The translations under genes were made by a program, and so were the position numbers. This document shows positions 31,249 to 39,766 of a stretch of 53,258 nt of DNA, piece by piece. This stretch comes from an uncultured Eubacteriales bacterium. GTDB lineage: Bacteria > Bacillota > Clostridia > Oscillospirales > Oscillospiraceae. The notes under the pieces were generated by a model. It worked only from the letters and a program-made list of their open reading frames with translations. It was not told the origin of the DNA and did not search any database. The DNA lies in assembly GCA_900546915.1 (NCBI GenBank), contig UREY01000014.1, positions 1-53,258 of the forward strand. Direction: 5' to 3'. The first letter of the stretch is position 1. Each line of letters starts with the position of its first letter.

Positions 31249-33237
31249 TCAGCTCTGCCCGGGCTCCAGGTTGTCGAAGAGGAGAACCGCCTTAAACAGG
31301 TCCCCGTCGATGACCAGGTTCAGCTTTCCCTTTTGCAGCTCCATCAGCGTCTTGGCGATGTTGAGGCCCAAGCCGCTGCCCTCGGTATTCCGGGCGCAGT
31401 CGCCCCGGACGAACCGCTCCATGAGCTCCTCCGCCGGCAGATTCAGCTCCGCCCGGGAGACGTTCTTCATGGAAATCATAACCTTTTTTTCGTATTTTAC
31501 AACATCCACATACACTCTTGTCCCCGGCTGGGCGTACTTGACGCAGTTGCCCAGGAGATTGTCCAGCACCCGCCAGAAGAGCCTGCCGTCGGCCATGGTG
31601 AGAATCTCCGACTGCCGGGCGGTGAAGACCACCGGCAGCTGCGCTTTTTTGAGCTTCTCCTCATACTCCGCCAGGGCCTGATTCACCAGCTCCACCACGT
31701 TCACCGGGGCCAGATTCACCGGAATGTTGCCGGAGGAGGCCTTGGACATCTCCACCAAATCCTCGGTGAGCTTCTTCAGCCGCTGGGACTGCCGGGCCAG
31801 CACCTCCAGGTATTGCTCCCCCTCCTGGGGGGTATGGGGCTTTTGCAGCAGGTCCACGTAGTTCACAATGGAGGTCAGGGGCGTTTTGATGTCGTGGGAG
31901 ACGTTGGTGATGAGCTCGGTCTTCATCCGCTCCGACCGCAGCTGCCGCTCCACGGCCAGGCTGGCCCCCTGGCCCAGGGCGTTTAAATCCTGGGCAATCT
32001 GGCGGAAGGAGCCGTGGAGATGGTCCAGGGGCACCTTCTCCTGAAATTTCCCCTCGGCCATCCGCCGGGCGGCCTTGCGGAGCTGGCCGAAGGACCAGGC
32101 GGGATAGACGATGAGAAACGCCCACAGGCACGCCGTCGCCAGGGCCCCCATCCCCGTGGTGTAGGGATTCAGGCAGGCCAGGGTGAAGATCCAGGCCAAG
32201 CCGCCGATCAGCAGCCACTTCCAGATGGTGGGCAGCATGCCGAACAGAGAGCGGGCGCCCCGGACCACAAACCGGCAGGCCCGCAGCAGCAGCACCAGGC
32301 AAAAGCCGATGACCGAGCGCCGCCACCAGTAGCCCTGCCCGTATTTCACCCGGGTGGCCAGGGACATGAGGAAGGCCGTCACCAGAATCCCCGCCGCCAG
32401 CAGGCAGGCGATGCCGGTCACCAGGGTGATCCAGCCCTCCCAGTAGAAGGACCGGCGGAACAGCATCGCCAGCAGCGTCACGCCGCCGATCACCGCAGCC
32501 AGGTACAAATCCCCGGGGAGCTTGTCAAAGGGATTGAGGGCGATGCCCTGCCGGTCCGGCCGGTGTCCGGCGGCGCTGAGCAGATACACCACCAGGCACA
32601 GCAGGGCCGCCAGACAGACGCACACCAAAACCACCAGAGCAAAGCGGTACTGGTACATGTTGCCCACCAGGCTCACATATTGGGAAAACTGGTCGTCATA
32701 GGCCAGATCCTGCAGCACGTAGCCGGTGACGGTATAGGTCAGGTCCACGGCTTTCCAATATATGCCGCTGGACTCCGTCTCCTCCAGCCGGTCGCCGTAG
32801 GGCGGGCTGTCCACCAGGATTTCGTTTACGGTCTGGACGGACTCCAGCCGGGCCAGGCACCCTTCGCCGTTGTAGGTGCTCTTCAAGAGGTTGCCCGCCC
32901 CGTCCCGGATTTCATAGCGGTAATTGCTCTGCCCCATGTAATACTGGGGGTACAGCTGCCAGTGGCCGTCGTAGGCGTAGGCAAACAGGTAGCCGGGCAG
33001 GTCCTCCTCCGCCGCGCCGTAGGTCTCCTGGGCGTAGGCCCGGGCCACGTTGTCGGCCACGGTGCCGCACCGCTCCTGCAGGCCCATTTCCAGCATATCC
33101 TCCCGGGAGATGGTGTAGGCTCCCTGGTCGGCCAGATAGCAGGCGGCCGCCCCGCCGGCCACGCCCACCACCAGGGCCACCAGCAGCAGCAAAAAGCATC
33201 CCGTCTTCAGGGCCAGACTGTAGCGCTTGTCATACAT
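31249..33237 (-). CDS. Membrane sensor histidine kinase
   Basis: The 662-aa kinase has a first transmembrane helix at residues 11-33, an extracellular region of about 160 residues, and several further helices up to about residue 380. A HAMP-like linker and the HisKA domain NVSHDIKTPLTSIVNYVDLL (phospho-acceptor H448) follow. The ATPase domain shows the N box VLDNLLGNCVKYA and the G box EGSGLGLNIA. The multi-helix middle region is unusual, and the extracellular part has no recognised fold. Its ATG overlaps the response-regulator stop (TGATG), so the two are translationally coupled. The ligand is unknown; a cell-envelope signal would fit the membrane-protein neighbour. Confidence 0.93.
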   Translation of the reverse strand: MYDKRYSLALKTGCFLLLLVALVVGVAGGAAACYLADQGAYTISREDMLEMGLQERCGTVADNVARAYAQETYGAAEEDLPGYLFAYAYDGHWQLYPQYYMGQSNYRYEIRDGAGNLLKSTYNGEGCLARLESVQTVNEILVDSPPYGDRLEETESSGIYWKAVDLTYTVTGYVLQDLAYDDQFSQYVSLVGNMYQYRFALVVLVCVCLAALLCLVVYLLSAAGHRPDRQGIALNPFDKLPGDLYLAAVIGGVTLLAMLFRRSFYWEGWITLVTGIACLLAAGILVTAFLMSLATRVKYGQGYWWRRSVIGFCLVLLLRACRFVVRGARSLFGMLPTIWKWLLIGGLAWIFTLACLNPYTTGMGALATACLWAFLIVYPAWSFGQLRKAARRMAEGKFQEKVPLDHLHGSFRQIAQDLNALGQGASLAVERQLRSERMKTELITNVSHDIKTPLTSIVNYVDLLQKPHTPQEGEQYLEVLARQSQRLKKLTEDLVEMSKASSGNIPVNLAPVNVVELVNQALAEYEEKLKKAQLPVVFTARQSEILTMADGRLFWRVLDNLLGNCVKYAQPGTRVYVDVVKYEKKVMISMKNVSRAELNLPAEELMERFVRGDCARNTEGSGLGLNIAKTLMELQKGKLNLVIDGDLFKAVLLFDNLEPGQS

Positions 33238-33935
33238 CAGGGCTTTCCCCCCTCCATTTTGTACCCCTGGCCCCAGACCACCTTCAGGTACCGGGGCTCC
33301 GAGGGATTGATCTCAATTTTTTCCCGGAGATGGCGGATGTGCACCGCCACGGCTCCCTCGCTGCCCAGAGGCGCCTCGTTCCACACCGCCTCATACAGGG
33401 CCCGGGAGGAGTACACCTTCCCCGGGTTGGACATGAGCAGCCGCAAAATGGAAAACTCCATGGGCGTCAGGTTGGCCGGTTCCCCGTCCACGGTGACGGA
33501 CTTGGCCTCGTCGTCCAGGCAGATGCCGCCGATGGTCAGGACGTTGGGCTTCTCCGGCGCCTGGCCCCCCAGCAGGGTGTACCGCCGCAGCTGGGACCGG
33601 ACCCGGGCCAGCACCTCCATGGGCACAAAGGGCTTGGTGATGTAATCGTCGGCCCCCATGTTGAGGCCCAGAACCTTGTCCTCGTTCTCGCTTTTGGCCG
33701 TGAGCAGAATGATGGGCGCATTGGAGAACTCCCGAATGCGCCGGGTGGCGGCGATGCCGTCCATCTCCGGCATCATGATGTCCATGAGAATCAGGTGGAT
33801 CTCCTGCTTCTGCACCACCTCCACCGCCTCCCGGCCGGTGTAGGCCTCAAACAGCCGGTAGTCTCCCATGGACAGATAGATCTTCAACGCGTTGACAATA
33901 TCGGGCTGATCGTCGCAAATCAAGATGTTGTACAT
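33237..33935 (-). CDS. OmpR/PhoB-family response regulator
   Basis: The 232-aa protein has a receiver domain (ILICDDQPDIVNALKIYL, phospho-acceptor D52 in LILMDIMMPEMDG, then LLTAKSENEDKVLGLNMGADDYITKPF). Its C-terminal winged helix is the OmpR type (LTPMEFSILRLLMSNPGKVYSSRALYEAVW...VAVHIRHLREKIE...VVWGQGYKME). ATG at 33935 has AGGTGAGG upstream and begins at the receiver; an in-frame ATG eleven codons earlier is less likely. It is the first gene of an operon with its kinase, the VTT protein and the HD protein. Confidence 0.96.
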   Translation of the reverse strand: MYNILICDDQPDIVNALKIYLSMGDYRLFEAYTGREAVEVVQKQEIHLILMDIMMPEMDGIAATRRIREFSNAPIILLTAKSENEDKVLGLNMGADDYITKPFVPMEVLARVRSQLRRYTLLGGQAPEKPNVLTIGGICLDDEAKSVTVDGEPANLTPMEFSILRLLMSNPGKVYSSRALYEAVWNEAPLGSEGAVAVHIRHLREKIEINPSEPRYLKVVWGQGYKMEGGKP

Positions 33936-33957
33936 GTCCCTCACCTCTCGCCTCTTC

Positions 33958-33986
33958 ATTATACCCAAGGGAAGTTTAAGATGAAA
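33958..33986 (-). promoter_or_regulatory. Promoter of the two-component system operon
   Basis: There is a perfect TATAAT on the minus strand 23 bases before the start codon. The -35 region 17 bases upstream (TTTCAT) is poor, so an activator, perhaps the regulator itself, may be required. Confidence 0.55.
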
Positions 33987-34049
33987 GAGGCCGTTTCTTT
34001 AAGGATTTTTTAATTTCCCCGCAGCTCCGGGCGACCGGCGCAGGGGCGT

Positions 34050-34082
34050 AAAAAACGGGAAGCCGCCTCAGGCAGCTTCCCG
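34050..34082 (-). terminator. Terminator after the DnaJ-like gene
   Basis: CGGGAAGC and GCTTCCCG form the stem base, with GCC/GGC pairing inside. On the minus strand it is followed by TTTTTT. It lies 16 bases after the stop. Confidence 0.9.
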
Positions 34083-34097
34083 CAGATGGTTCCGGTT

Positions 34098-34769
34098 TTA
34101 ACATCGGGGGCAGAAGCACCACTGCGCCCCCCAGCACAGGCACAGCGGCATACACAGCTCCCCCAGGCTGCCGTAGCCCTGATACGAGCCCGCATGGCGG
34201 CGGTACGCGTCGCCGCCCTCCTCCAGGTTGGTCAGAACCTGCCGGTACTGGGCGTTGTCCGGCTCCATGGACACGGCCCGGCGGATGTGCTCCAGGGCGG
34301 TGATCCGGTTGCCTGCGCCGTCGTGGGCCAGGGCGCTGAGGTAATACCACTGGCCGTCCCGGGTCTGCGCGCCGTTCAGGGCGTTGAGCGCCTCCTGATA
34401 CCGGCCGTATTGGATGTACCGGTAAGCGGCCTGGGCCTCGGTGGAGTGAAACCGGGTCTCCTGCTGCCGCTGCTGCTGCCGCCACCGGCCGAAGATGTCC
34501 TCAAAGGGATCTCCGCCGTAGCCGGTCCCGCCGCCGTAACCGGTCCCCCTTCCGTAGGCCCCGCCGCCGTAGCCGGAGGAGTCCGCCTGGGGAGGATTCT
34601 TGATTTGTTCGTAGGCGGCGTTGATCTCCTGCATCTTCCGGGCAGCAGCTTCGTCGCCGGGGTTTGCGTCGGGGTGGTACTTTTTTGCCAAACGGCGGTA
34701 GGCCTTTTTGACCTCCTCGTCGGACGCGCCCCGCTCCAACCCCAGTACCTTGTAGGGATCGTCGATCAT
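34098..34769 (-). CDS. J-domain protein with TPR-like region and cysteine-rich tail
   Basis: The 223-aa protein begins with a complete J domain ([38 protein letters not shown] at about 32-34). A Gly/Tyr-rich linker (repeated GYGGG) follows, then a TPR-like helical part ([19 protein letters not shown]...[15 protein letters not shown]) and a hydrophobic Cys-rich end ([20 protein letters not shown]). It lacks the zinc-finger and client domains of DnaJ, so it is a specialised DnaK co-chaperone. The ATG overlaps the upstream DUF5685 stop as ATGA. The tail could bind metal or associate with the membrane. Confidence 0.88.
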   Translation of the reverse strand: MIDDPYKVLGLERGASDEEVKKAYRRLAKKYHPDANPGDEAAARKMQEINAAYEQIKNPPQADSSGYGGGAYGRGTGYGGGTGYGGDPFEDIFGRWRQQQRQQETRFHSTEAQAAYRYIQYGRYQEALNALNGAQTRDGQWYYLSALAHDGAGNRITALEHIRRAVSMEPDNAQYRQVLTNLEEGGDAYRRHAGSYQGYGSLGELCMPLCLCWGAQWCFCPRC

Positions 34770-35608
34770 GTTGGCTCCTCCTGCGCGGCACCCCGCGCTT
34801 TTTTCTCTTTCCTTCTGTATGTCACCCAGATGCCGCTGTATAAGATGTTGTCCAGCAGCTCCTTGTCCTGGACCAGAGGCAGCATCTCATAGGCCCGGGT
34901 GGTCCGGCCCATCTCCAGGACCAGATAGTCCTCCCACTTCTCCGGGTCCGGCTCCCCGCCCATGGCCCGGAAGGGATTGTACCTGCCTCGCCGCAGGTCC
35001 TTCCGGTAATCCACCACCGCGTCGACGAAGTAAATAAACCGGCCCAGCCCCATGGCCATCTGCCGCAGGTACCCGGACCACCGGTCCTCCCGCCAGCAAA
35101 ACAGCTCGGCCATCAGAAGGCCGAAGCAGTTGGCAGGCAGGTCCGGATTGGGACAGCGCTCCGCCTCCAGGCGGCTCAGGTCCCCGATGCAGGTCTCCAT
35201 GGCCCGGCACTGCCGGGGAAAGCGGCTCCGGATGGACTCGTAATGCCGCCGCAGAAGCTTTTGCAGGGCCAGCGCGTCGGGCCGCCGGTCGTCGCGCCAG
35301 TTGTCCCCGGCGCTGAAATAGGCCAGGGCCACGTTCATATCCGCCGCGTAGGCGACGGCCTCGCTCCGCACCCAGGGGCGGGGCGCCAGGGGATGAGCCA
35401 GGCACCGGCCCTGTCCCTGCTCCTCCGCCGGTTCGTACAGCGACGACAGCAGCAGAGCCAGAAATACCATATCGTAATTGAGCACCAGCCGGCTGGGATA
35501 GGAGGCGTTCGCCCCGATGGCCCGGCAGATGCCGCAGTAGCATCCCAGGTACCGCTCCCGCTGCCGGGGCGTCAGCTCCTGGGGATTCGCCATCACATAT
35601 CCAAACAT
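34766..35608 (-). CDS. DUF5685-family protein
   Basis: The 280-aa protein starts [20 protein letters not shown] and continues [12 protein letters not shown], the CxC-x2-C opening of DUF5685. The middle has paired helices with Asp residues ([21 protein letters not shown]), reminiscent of all-helical prenyl-synthase-like folds, but no function is established. It is soluble, with no signal peptide. ATG at 35608 has AAGGGGG nine bases upstream. It is cotranscribed with the J-domain gene (ATGA overlap), so the J-protein may serve it or its product. This pairing is worth noting. Confidence 0.85.
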   Translation of the reverse strand: MFGYVMANPQELTPRQRERYLGCYCGICRAIGANASYPSRLVLNYDMVFLALLLSSLYEPAEEQGQGRCLAHPLAPRPWVRSEAVAYAADMNVALAYFSAGDNWRDDRRPDALALQKLLRRHYESIRSRFPRQCRAMETCIGDLSRLEAERCPNPDLPANCFGLLMAELFCWREDRWSGYLRQMAMGLGRFIYFVDAVVDYRKDLRRGRYNPFRAMGGEPDPEKWEDYLVLEMGRTTRAYEMLPLVQDKELLDNILYSGIWVTYRRKEKKARGAAQEEPT

Positions 35609-35629
35609 GGTGCAGGCCCCCTTTTGATG

Positions 35630-35658
35630 ATTGTACCATGTTACCGGCGATTTGTGAA
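35630..35658 (-). promoter_or_regulatory. Promoter of the DUF5685-DnaJ-like pair
   Basis: On the minus strand TTCACA, 17 bases and TACAAT, about 22 bases before the ATG. Confidence 0.8.
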
Positions 35659-35698
35659 CAGAAAATTAATTTTTTAACAACCAAATGGAAATCTTTTT

Positions 35699-36574
35699 TC
35701 AGGGCTTGTCCTCCGCCTGCTTCCGGCGGCGCAGGCGGATCTGATAGCCGATGTCCGCCAGATACTTGTTGAGGGCTCCGCCGTAAAACACGATGGCCAT
35801 GCAGGTGTACAGCCACAGCATGGCGATGGCCACGGCGGACAGGCTGCCGTACACGGTGGAGAAATTGCTGAAGTGCTCCACATACAGGGAGAACAGGTCG
35901 GAAAACACCTGCCAGCCCAACGACGCCAGCAGCGCGCCGGGCAGCGAGGGCAGAAACTTGTTCCGCCGGTTGGGCAGGAACATGAACATGGCGGCAAACA
36001 GCGCCGTCTGCAGCACCAGCAGCACCAAAAACCGGCTGGAAATCACATCCAAAAGCAGAATGATCATGGGATTGTCGTTCCGGGGCAGCTGGGCCAGAAT
36101 GGTCTGGCCGAACACGTGCAGCGCCAGGGTCAGCAGCAGCACCAGGAGGAACAAAAAGGTGTACACCAGGCTCAGCAGCCGGGTGAACACATAGCCCCGG
36201 TCCTCCTGCACGCCGTAAATCCGGTTCAGGCCCGTCAGCATGCCGAAAATGCCCCGGGAGGCCGACCAGAGCGCCGCCAGAGCCGACACCGAGACCAGGG
36301 TTTTGGAGCTGCTGGCGAACATACCGGTGAGCAGCCGGGTGACCGAGGGCATCAAAGCCGACGGAATCACGTTTTCCAAAATATCCAGCAGCGCTCCGCC
36401 GCCCAAAGACGTATAACTCAGCAGGTTCAGCAGTAGCATGACGGTGGGGAAGGCAGCCAGAATGATAAAATAAGCGGCGTTGGCCGCATACACCGGCACA
36501 TCCAGGTGATACAGGCTGGTCACCATGTCCACCACCCGGGCCACATGCCGGTTTTTGATCTTCCGTTTTTTCAT
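35699..36574 (-). CDS. YihY/BrkB-family membrane protein
   Basis: The 291-aa protein has six hydrophobic segments and the family opening YHLDVPVYAANAAYFIILAAFPTVMLLLNLL. The central LAALWSASRGIFGMLTGLNRIYGV and the C-terminal YGSLSAVAIAMLWLYTCMAIVFYGGALN are also conserved in YihY/BrkB proteins. It sits in the cytoplasmic membrane; the transported substrate is not established. ATG at 36574 has AAGGAGAGG upstream. The tail is basic (RLRRRKQ). The 40 bases after the stop are AT-rich without a clear hairpin, so the transcript may read toward the DUF5685 promoter. Confidence 0.9.
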   Translation of the reverse strand: MKKRKIKNRHVARVVDMVTSLYHLDVPVYAANAAYFIILAAFPTVMLLLNLLSYTSLGGGALLDILENVIPSALMPSVTRLLTGMFASSSKTLVSVSALAALWSASRGIFGMLTGLNRIYGVQEDRGYVFTRLLSLVYTFLFLLVLLLTLALHVFGQTILAQLPRNDNPMIILLLDVISSRFLVLLVLQTALFAAMFMFLPNRRNKFLPSLPGALLASLGWQVFSDLFSLYVEHFSNFSTVYGSLSAVAIAMLWLYTCMAIVFYGGALNKYLADIGYQIRLRRRKQAEDKP

Positions 36575-36680
36575 AGACCTCTCCTTCCACGGCGCCTCCG
36601 GGCGCGTGGGCTCGGCGGGAAAGACTCCGCCCCATTGGATCAGTTTTCCCCAAACTCCACAGGGGTAATCCGATTGGAAT

Positions 36681-36709
36681 ATTATACCGGAAAGCTTCTG
36701 AAAATGGAA
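36681..36709 (-). promoter_or_regulatory. Candidate promoter of the YihY-family gene
   Basis: There is a perfect TATAAT on the minus strand; the element 17 bases upstream (TTCCAT) is a weak -35. It lies about 107 bases before the ATG. Confidence 0.5.
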
Positions 36710-36782
36710 GCATTTTTTGCAAATCCAAAGCCGCCCGGGAAAAAGCGAGGAGGTGAAAAATTCCGGCAGGGAAAAACATACA

Positions 36783-36811
36783 TTGACTTTTCTCCCTATT
36801 AAGGATAAAAT
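36783..36811 (+). promoter_or_regulatory. Promoter of the cooS-cooC-acsB operon
   Basis: TTGACT, 17 bases and TAAAAT, predicted start near 36818, about 104 bases before the coding region. Confidence 0.88.
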
Positions 36812-36826
36812 GAAGGCGGGTATTGT

Positions 36827-36881
36827 GAAATCGTATGTCTCTGCGATTTCCCGGGCCGGTCGGGTCTTCCCCTTTCCGGCC
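36827..36881 (+). other. Two stem-loops in the cooS leader
   Basis: GAAATCG/CGATTTC (36827-36850) and GGCCGG/CCGGCC (36854-36881) are consecutive perfect stems between promoter and ribosome site. No T-run follows. They may be regulatory or simply stabilise the message. Confidence 0.4.
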
Positions 36882-36921
36882 GTCCCGCACTTCAGACAAC
36901 AACATCTAGGAGGAAAACACT

Positions 36922-38826
36922 TTGAAGGATTGGGATCGCTTAATCACTGTTGAAGAAATGGAAGCGGCCACCGCCTCTCTGCTGGAGAACGGCAAAAAGG
37001 TGGGCGCCGATTCCTGGCAGCAGCGGGTCAAGAACCAGACCCCCCATTGCGGCTTCGGCGAGGCCGGTACCTGCTGCCGGATCTGCTCCATGGGCCCCTG
37101 CCGCATCACGCCGAAGAGCCCCCGGGGCATCTGCGGCTGCGACGTACACGGCATTGTGGGCCGGAACTTCCTGCGCTTCACCGCCGGCGGCTCCGCCACC
37201 CACTCCGACCACGGCCGTGAAATCATGCACACCCTGCACCAGACCAGAGAGGGCGGCAACTACCAGGTCAAGGACCCGGAAAAGCTCATCCGCATCGCCA
37301 AGGAGTGGGGCGTGGAGACCGAGGGCAAGGACATCTACGACCTGGCCCACGAAATGGCCGAAATCGGCCTTCTGGAATACGGCAAGCCCTTCGGCGTCCA
37401 GCGCTTCCTGAAGCGGGCCCCGGAGCACACCCAGCAGCTGTGGCGCGACGCCGAGATCGAGCCCCGGGCCATCGACCGGGAAGTGGCCACCGCCCTGCAC
37501 ATGACCCACATGGGCTGCTCCTCCCTGCCTGAGGCCCTGATCCGCCAGGCCCTGCGCTGCGGCCTGTCCGACGGCTGGGGCGGCTCCATGATGGGCACCG
37601 AGTTCTCCGACGTCATGTTCGGCACCCCCAAGCCCGTGGACACCACCGCCAACATCGGCGTCATGGAAAAGGACATGGTCAACATCATCGTCCACGGCCA
37701 TGACCCCTCCCTGTCGGAGATGATTGTACATTACGCCAACGATCCGGAGATGATCGCTCTGGCCAAAAGCGTCGGCGCCAAGGGCATCAACATCGCCGGC
37801 GTCTGCTGCACCGCCAACGAGGTGGCCATGCGCCACGGCATCCCCATGGCCGGCAACTTCCTGACCCAGGAGAACGTGGTTCTCACCGGCGCCTGCGAAG
37901 CCATCGTCGTAGACGTGCAGTGCATCTTCCCCGCCTTGGGCCCCCTGTCCAAGTGCTTCCACACCAAGTTCGTCACCACCTCCCCCATCGCCCGGATGCC
38001 GGACTCCGAGTTCATCCGCTTCAACGCCGAGACCGCCGGGGAAAACGCCAAGGCCATTGTGAAGATGGCGGTGGAGAACTTCAAAAACCGGAACCAGGAT
38101 CTGGTGAACATCCCCAACCAGGTCTCCAAGGCCCGGGTGGGCTACTCCGTGGAGGCCATTGTGAAGGTCCTCGACGGCGTGGCCAACTCCCAGGTGGACC
38201 AGCTGGGCACCACCAAGCCCCTGCTGGAGTGCGTCACCTCCGGCGTGCTGCGGGGCGCCGTGGCCATGGTCGGCTGCAACAACCCCAAGGTCCGGCCGGA
38301 CTACGCCCACATCGAGCTGATGAAGAAGCTCCTGGAAAACGACATCATTCTCATCGTCTCCGGCTGCTCCGCCCAGGCCGCCGCTAAGGCCGGTCTCATG
38401 GATCCGGAGACCGCCAAGGACTATTGCGGCGCGGGCCTGAAGCGGGTCTGCGAGCTGGCAAACATTCCTCCCGTTCTGCACATGGGCTCCTGCGTGGACA
38501 TCTCCCGGATGCTGATTCTGGCCTCCGAGCTGAGCAAGGACTCCGGCATCCCCATCTCCCAGCTGCCTGTGGTGGGCTGCGCCCCCGAGTGGATGAGCGA
38601 GAAGGCCGTGTCCATCGGCAACTACGTGGTGGCCACCGGCCTGGACACCTTCCTGGGCGTGGATCCCTACGTCAAGGGCTCCTCCGAGGTCTGCGACCTG
38701 CTCACCGGTGAGCACGGCGTCAAGGATTGGGTGGAGGCCAACTACACCGTGGAGACCGACATCGAAAAGCTGGGCGACCTGATGATCCAGCGCATCGAGG
38801 CCAAGCGGGCCGCCCTGGGCATCTGA
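36922..38826 (+). CDS. cooS: Anaerobic carbon monoxide dehydrogenase, catalytic subunit CooS/AcsA
   Basis: The 634-aa protein interconverts CO and CO2 on a Ni-Fe-S C-cluster. The N-terminal cysteines C43, C51, C52, C55, C60, C71 and C73 (HCGFGEAGTCCRICSMGPCR...GICGC) build the B- and D-type iron-sulfur clusters. Later cysteine/histidine segments such as GVCCTANEVAMRHG, DVQCIFPAL, VGCNNPKV, VSGCSAQAAAKAG and MGSCVDISR fit the C-cluster ligands. The start is TTG at 36922 behind AGGAGG (eight bases). With cooC and acsB downstream it is part of the bifunctional CODH/ACS complex, so its main role is probably CO2 reduction for acetyl-CoA. Confidence 0.97.
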   Translation: MKDWDRLITVEEMEAATASLLENGKKVGADSWQQRVKNQTPHCGFGEAGTCCRICSMGPCRITPKSPRGICGCDVHGIVGRNFLRFTAGGSATHSDHGREIMHTLHQTREGGNYQVKDPEKLIRIAKEWGVETEGKDIYDLAHEMAEIGLLEYGKPFGVQRFLKRAPEHTQQLWRDAEIEPRAIDREVATALHMTHMGCSSLPEALIRQALRCGLSDGWGGSMMGTEFSDVMFGTPKPVDTTANIGVMEKDMVNIIVHGHDPSLSEMIVHYANDPEMIALAKSVGAKGINIAGVCCTANEVAMRHGIPMAGNFLTQENVVLTGACEAIVVDVQCIFPALGPLSKCFHTKFVTTSPIARMPDSEFIRFNAETAGENAKAIVKMAVENFKNRNQDLVNIPNQVSKARVGYSVEAIVKVLDGVANSQVDQLGTTKPLLECVTSGVLRGAVAMVGCNNPKVRPDYAHIELMKKLLENDIILIVSGCSAQAAAKAGLMDPETAKDYCGAGLKRVCELANIPPVLHMGSCVDISRMLILASELSKDSGIPISQLPVVGCAPEWMSEKAVSIGNYVVATGLDTFLGVDPYVKGSSEVCDLLTGEHGVKDWVEANYTVETDIEKLGDLMIQRIEAKRAALGI

Positions 38827-38935
38827 CACCCCGGGGGAGCCGGGTCCGGGAATTGCCGCGGCGGCGCGCCCGCCCCGGCGCCCCCAAGGTTCCCGCCCCG
38901 GTTCCCGGTTCCCCCAGCCGTCTGCTCCCGGGACC

Positions 38936-38955
38936 CCGGAGGCCGCGGCCTCCGG
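38936..38955. other. Perfect 20-base palindrome between cooS and cooC
   Basis: The 20 bases centred on GGCCGCGGCC read identically on both strands. The site lies 28 bases before cooC in a GC-rich 157-base spacer. It could be an operator or an mRNA processing/stability hairpin; no T-run follows. Confidence 0.4.
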
Positions 38956-38983
38956 ATGATCCTGTAAAACGAGGTTTTGTTTC

Positions 38984-39748
38984 ATGAAAGTAGCCATTAC
39001 CGGCAAGGGCGGCGTGGGGAAGACCACCCTGTCTTCCACCCTGGCCCGGCTTTACGCCGCAGAGGGGCGGCCCGTCCTGGCCGCCGACGTGGACCCCGAC
39101 GCCAACCTGGGCCTGGCCCTGGGCATGAGCCAGGAGGAGGTGGACGCCATCGTCCCCATCTCCAAAATGCGCACCCTGGTAGAGGAGCGCACCGGCGCCA
39201 ACGAAGCCAACAAATTCTTTAAGCTGAACCCCTACGTGGCCGACATCCCGGAGAAATACGCCAAGGAAATCAACGGCGTGAAGCTCCTGGTCATGGGCAC
39301 CGTGGACGTGGGCGGCAGCGGCTGCGTGTGTCCGGAGCATGTGATGCTCAAGGCCGTTCTCAGCAGCCTCACCTACCGGAAGGACGACGTGGTCATTTTG
39401 GATATGGAGGCCGGTCTGGAGCACCTGGGCCGGGGCACCGCCGCCAACATGGACCAGTTCATCGTGGTGGTGGAGCCCGGCGCCCGGAGCGTGCAGACCT
39501 ATGTGAACGTCAAGCGCCTGGCGGCGGACCTGGGCGTCCGGCAGGTCCGAGTGGTGGCCAACAAAGTCCGGGACCGGCGGGACGAGGATTTCGTCCGCAG
39601 CGCCGTCCCCCCGGAGGACTTTCTGGGCTGCATCCACTATAACCCGGAGATCATGGACGCCGACCGCTTGGGCAAGTCCCCCTACGACTTCTGCCCCGGC
39701 GCAATCGAGGAAATCCGGAACATCAAAGCTATGATCGATCGTGATTGA
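38984..39748 (+). CDS. cooC: CooC-type nickel-insertion ATPase
   Basis: The 254-aa MinD/ParA-like ATPase has a deviant Walker A GKGGVGKTT (residues 7-15), DVDPDANLGLALG, and ILDMEAGLEHLGRG. The CxC pair in GSGCVCPEH (C114, C116) is the dimer-interface metal site that defines CooC. It delivers Ni to the C-cluster of CooS, or to the acetyl-CoA synthase A-cluster in the closely related AcsF. Its location between cooS and acsB does not decide which. ATG at 38984 has a GAGG site about nine bases upstream. Confidence 0.92.
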   Translation: MKVAITGKGGVGKTTLSSTLARLYAAEGRPVLAADVDPDANLGLALGMSQEEVDAIVPISKMRTLVEERTGANEANKFFKLNPYVADIPEKYAKEINGVKLLVMGTVDVGGSGCVCPEHVMLKAVLSSLTYRKDDVVILDMEAGLEHLGRGTAANMDQFIVVVEPGARSVQTYVNVKRLAADLGVRQVRVVANKVRDRRDEDFVRSAVPPEDFLGCIHYNPEIMDADRLGKSPYDFCPGAIEEIRNIKAMIDRD

Positions 39749-39766
39749 ACGATAGGAGGAAAAACC

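Noticed and set aside
34887..36905. 672-codon minus-strand frame across DUF5685 and YihY
   Set aside because: It runs through two clear genes in another frame and shows no domain.
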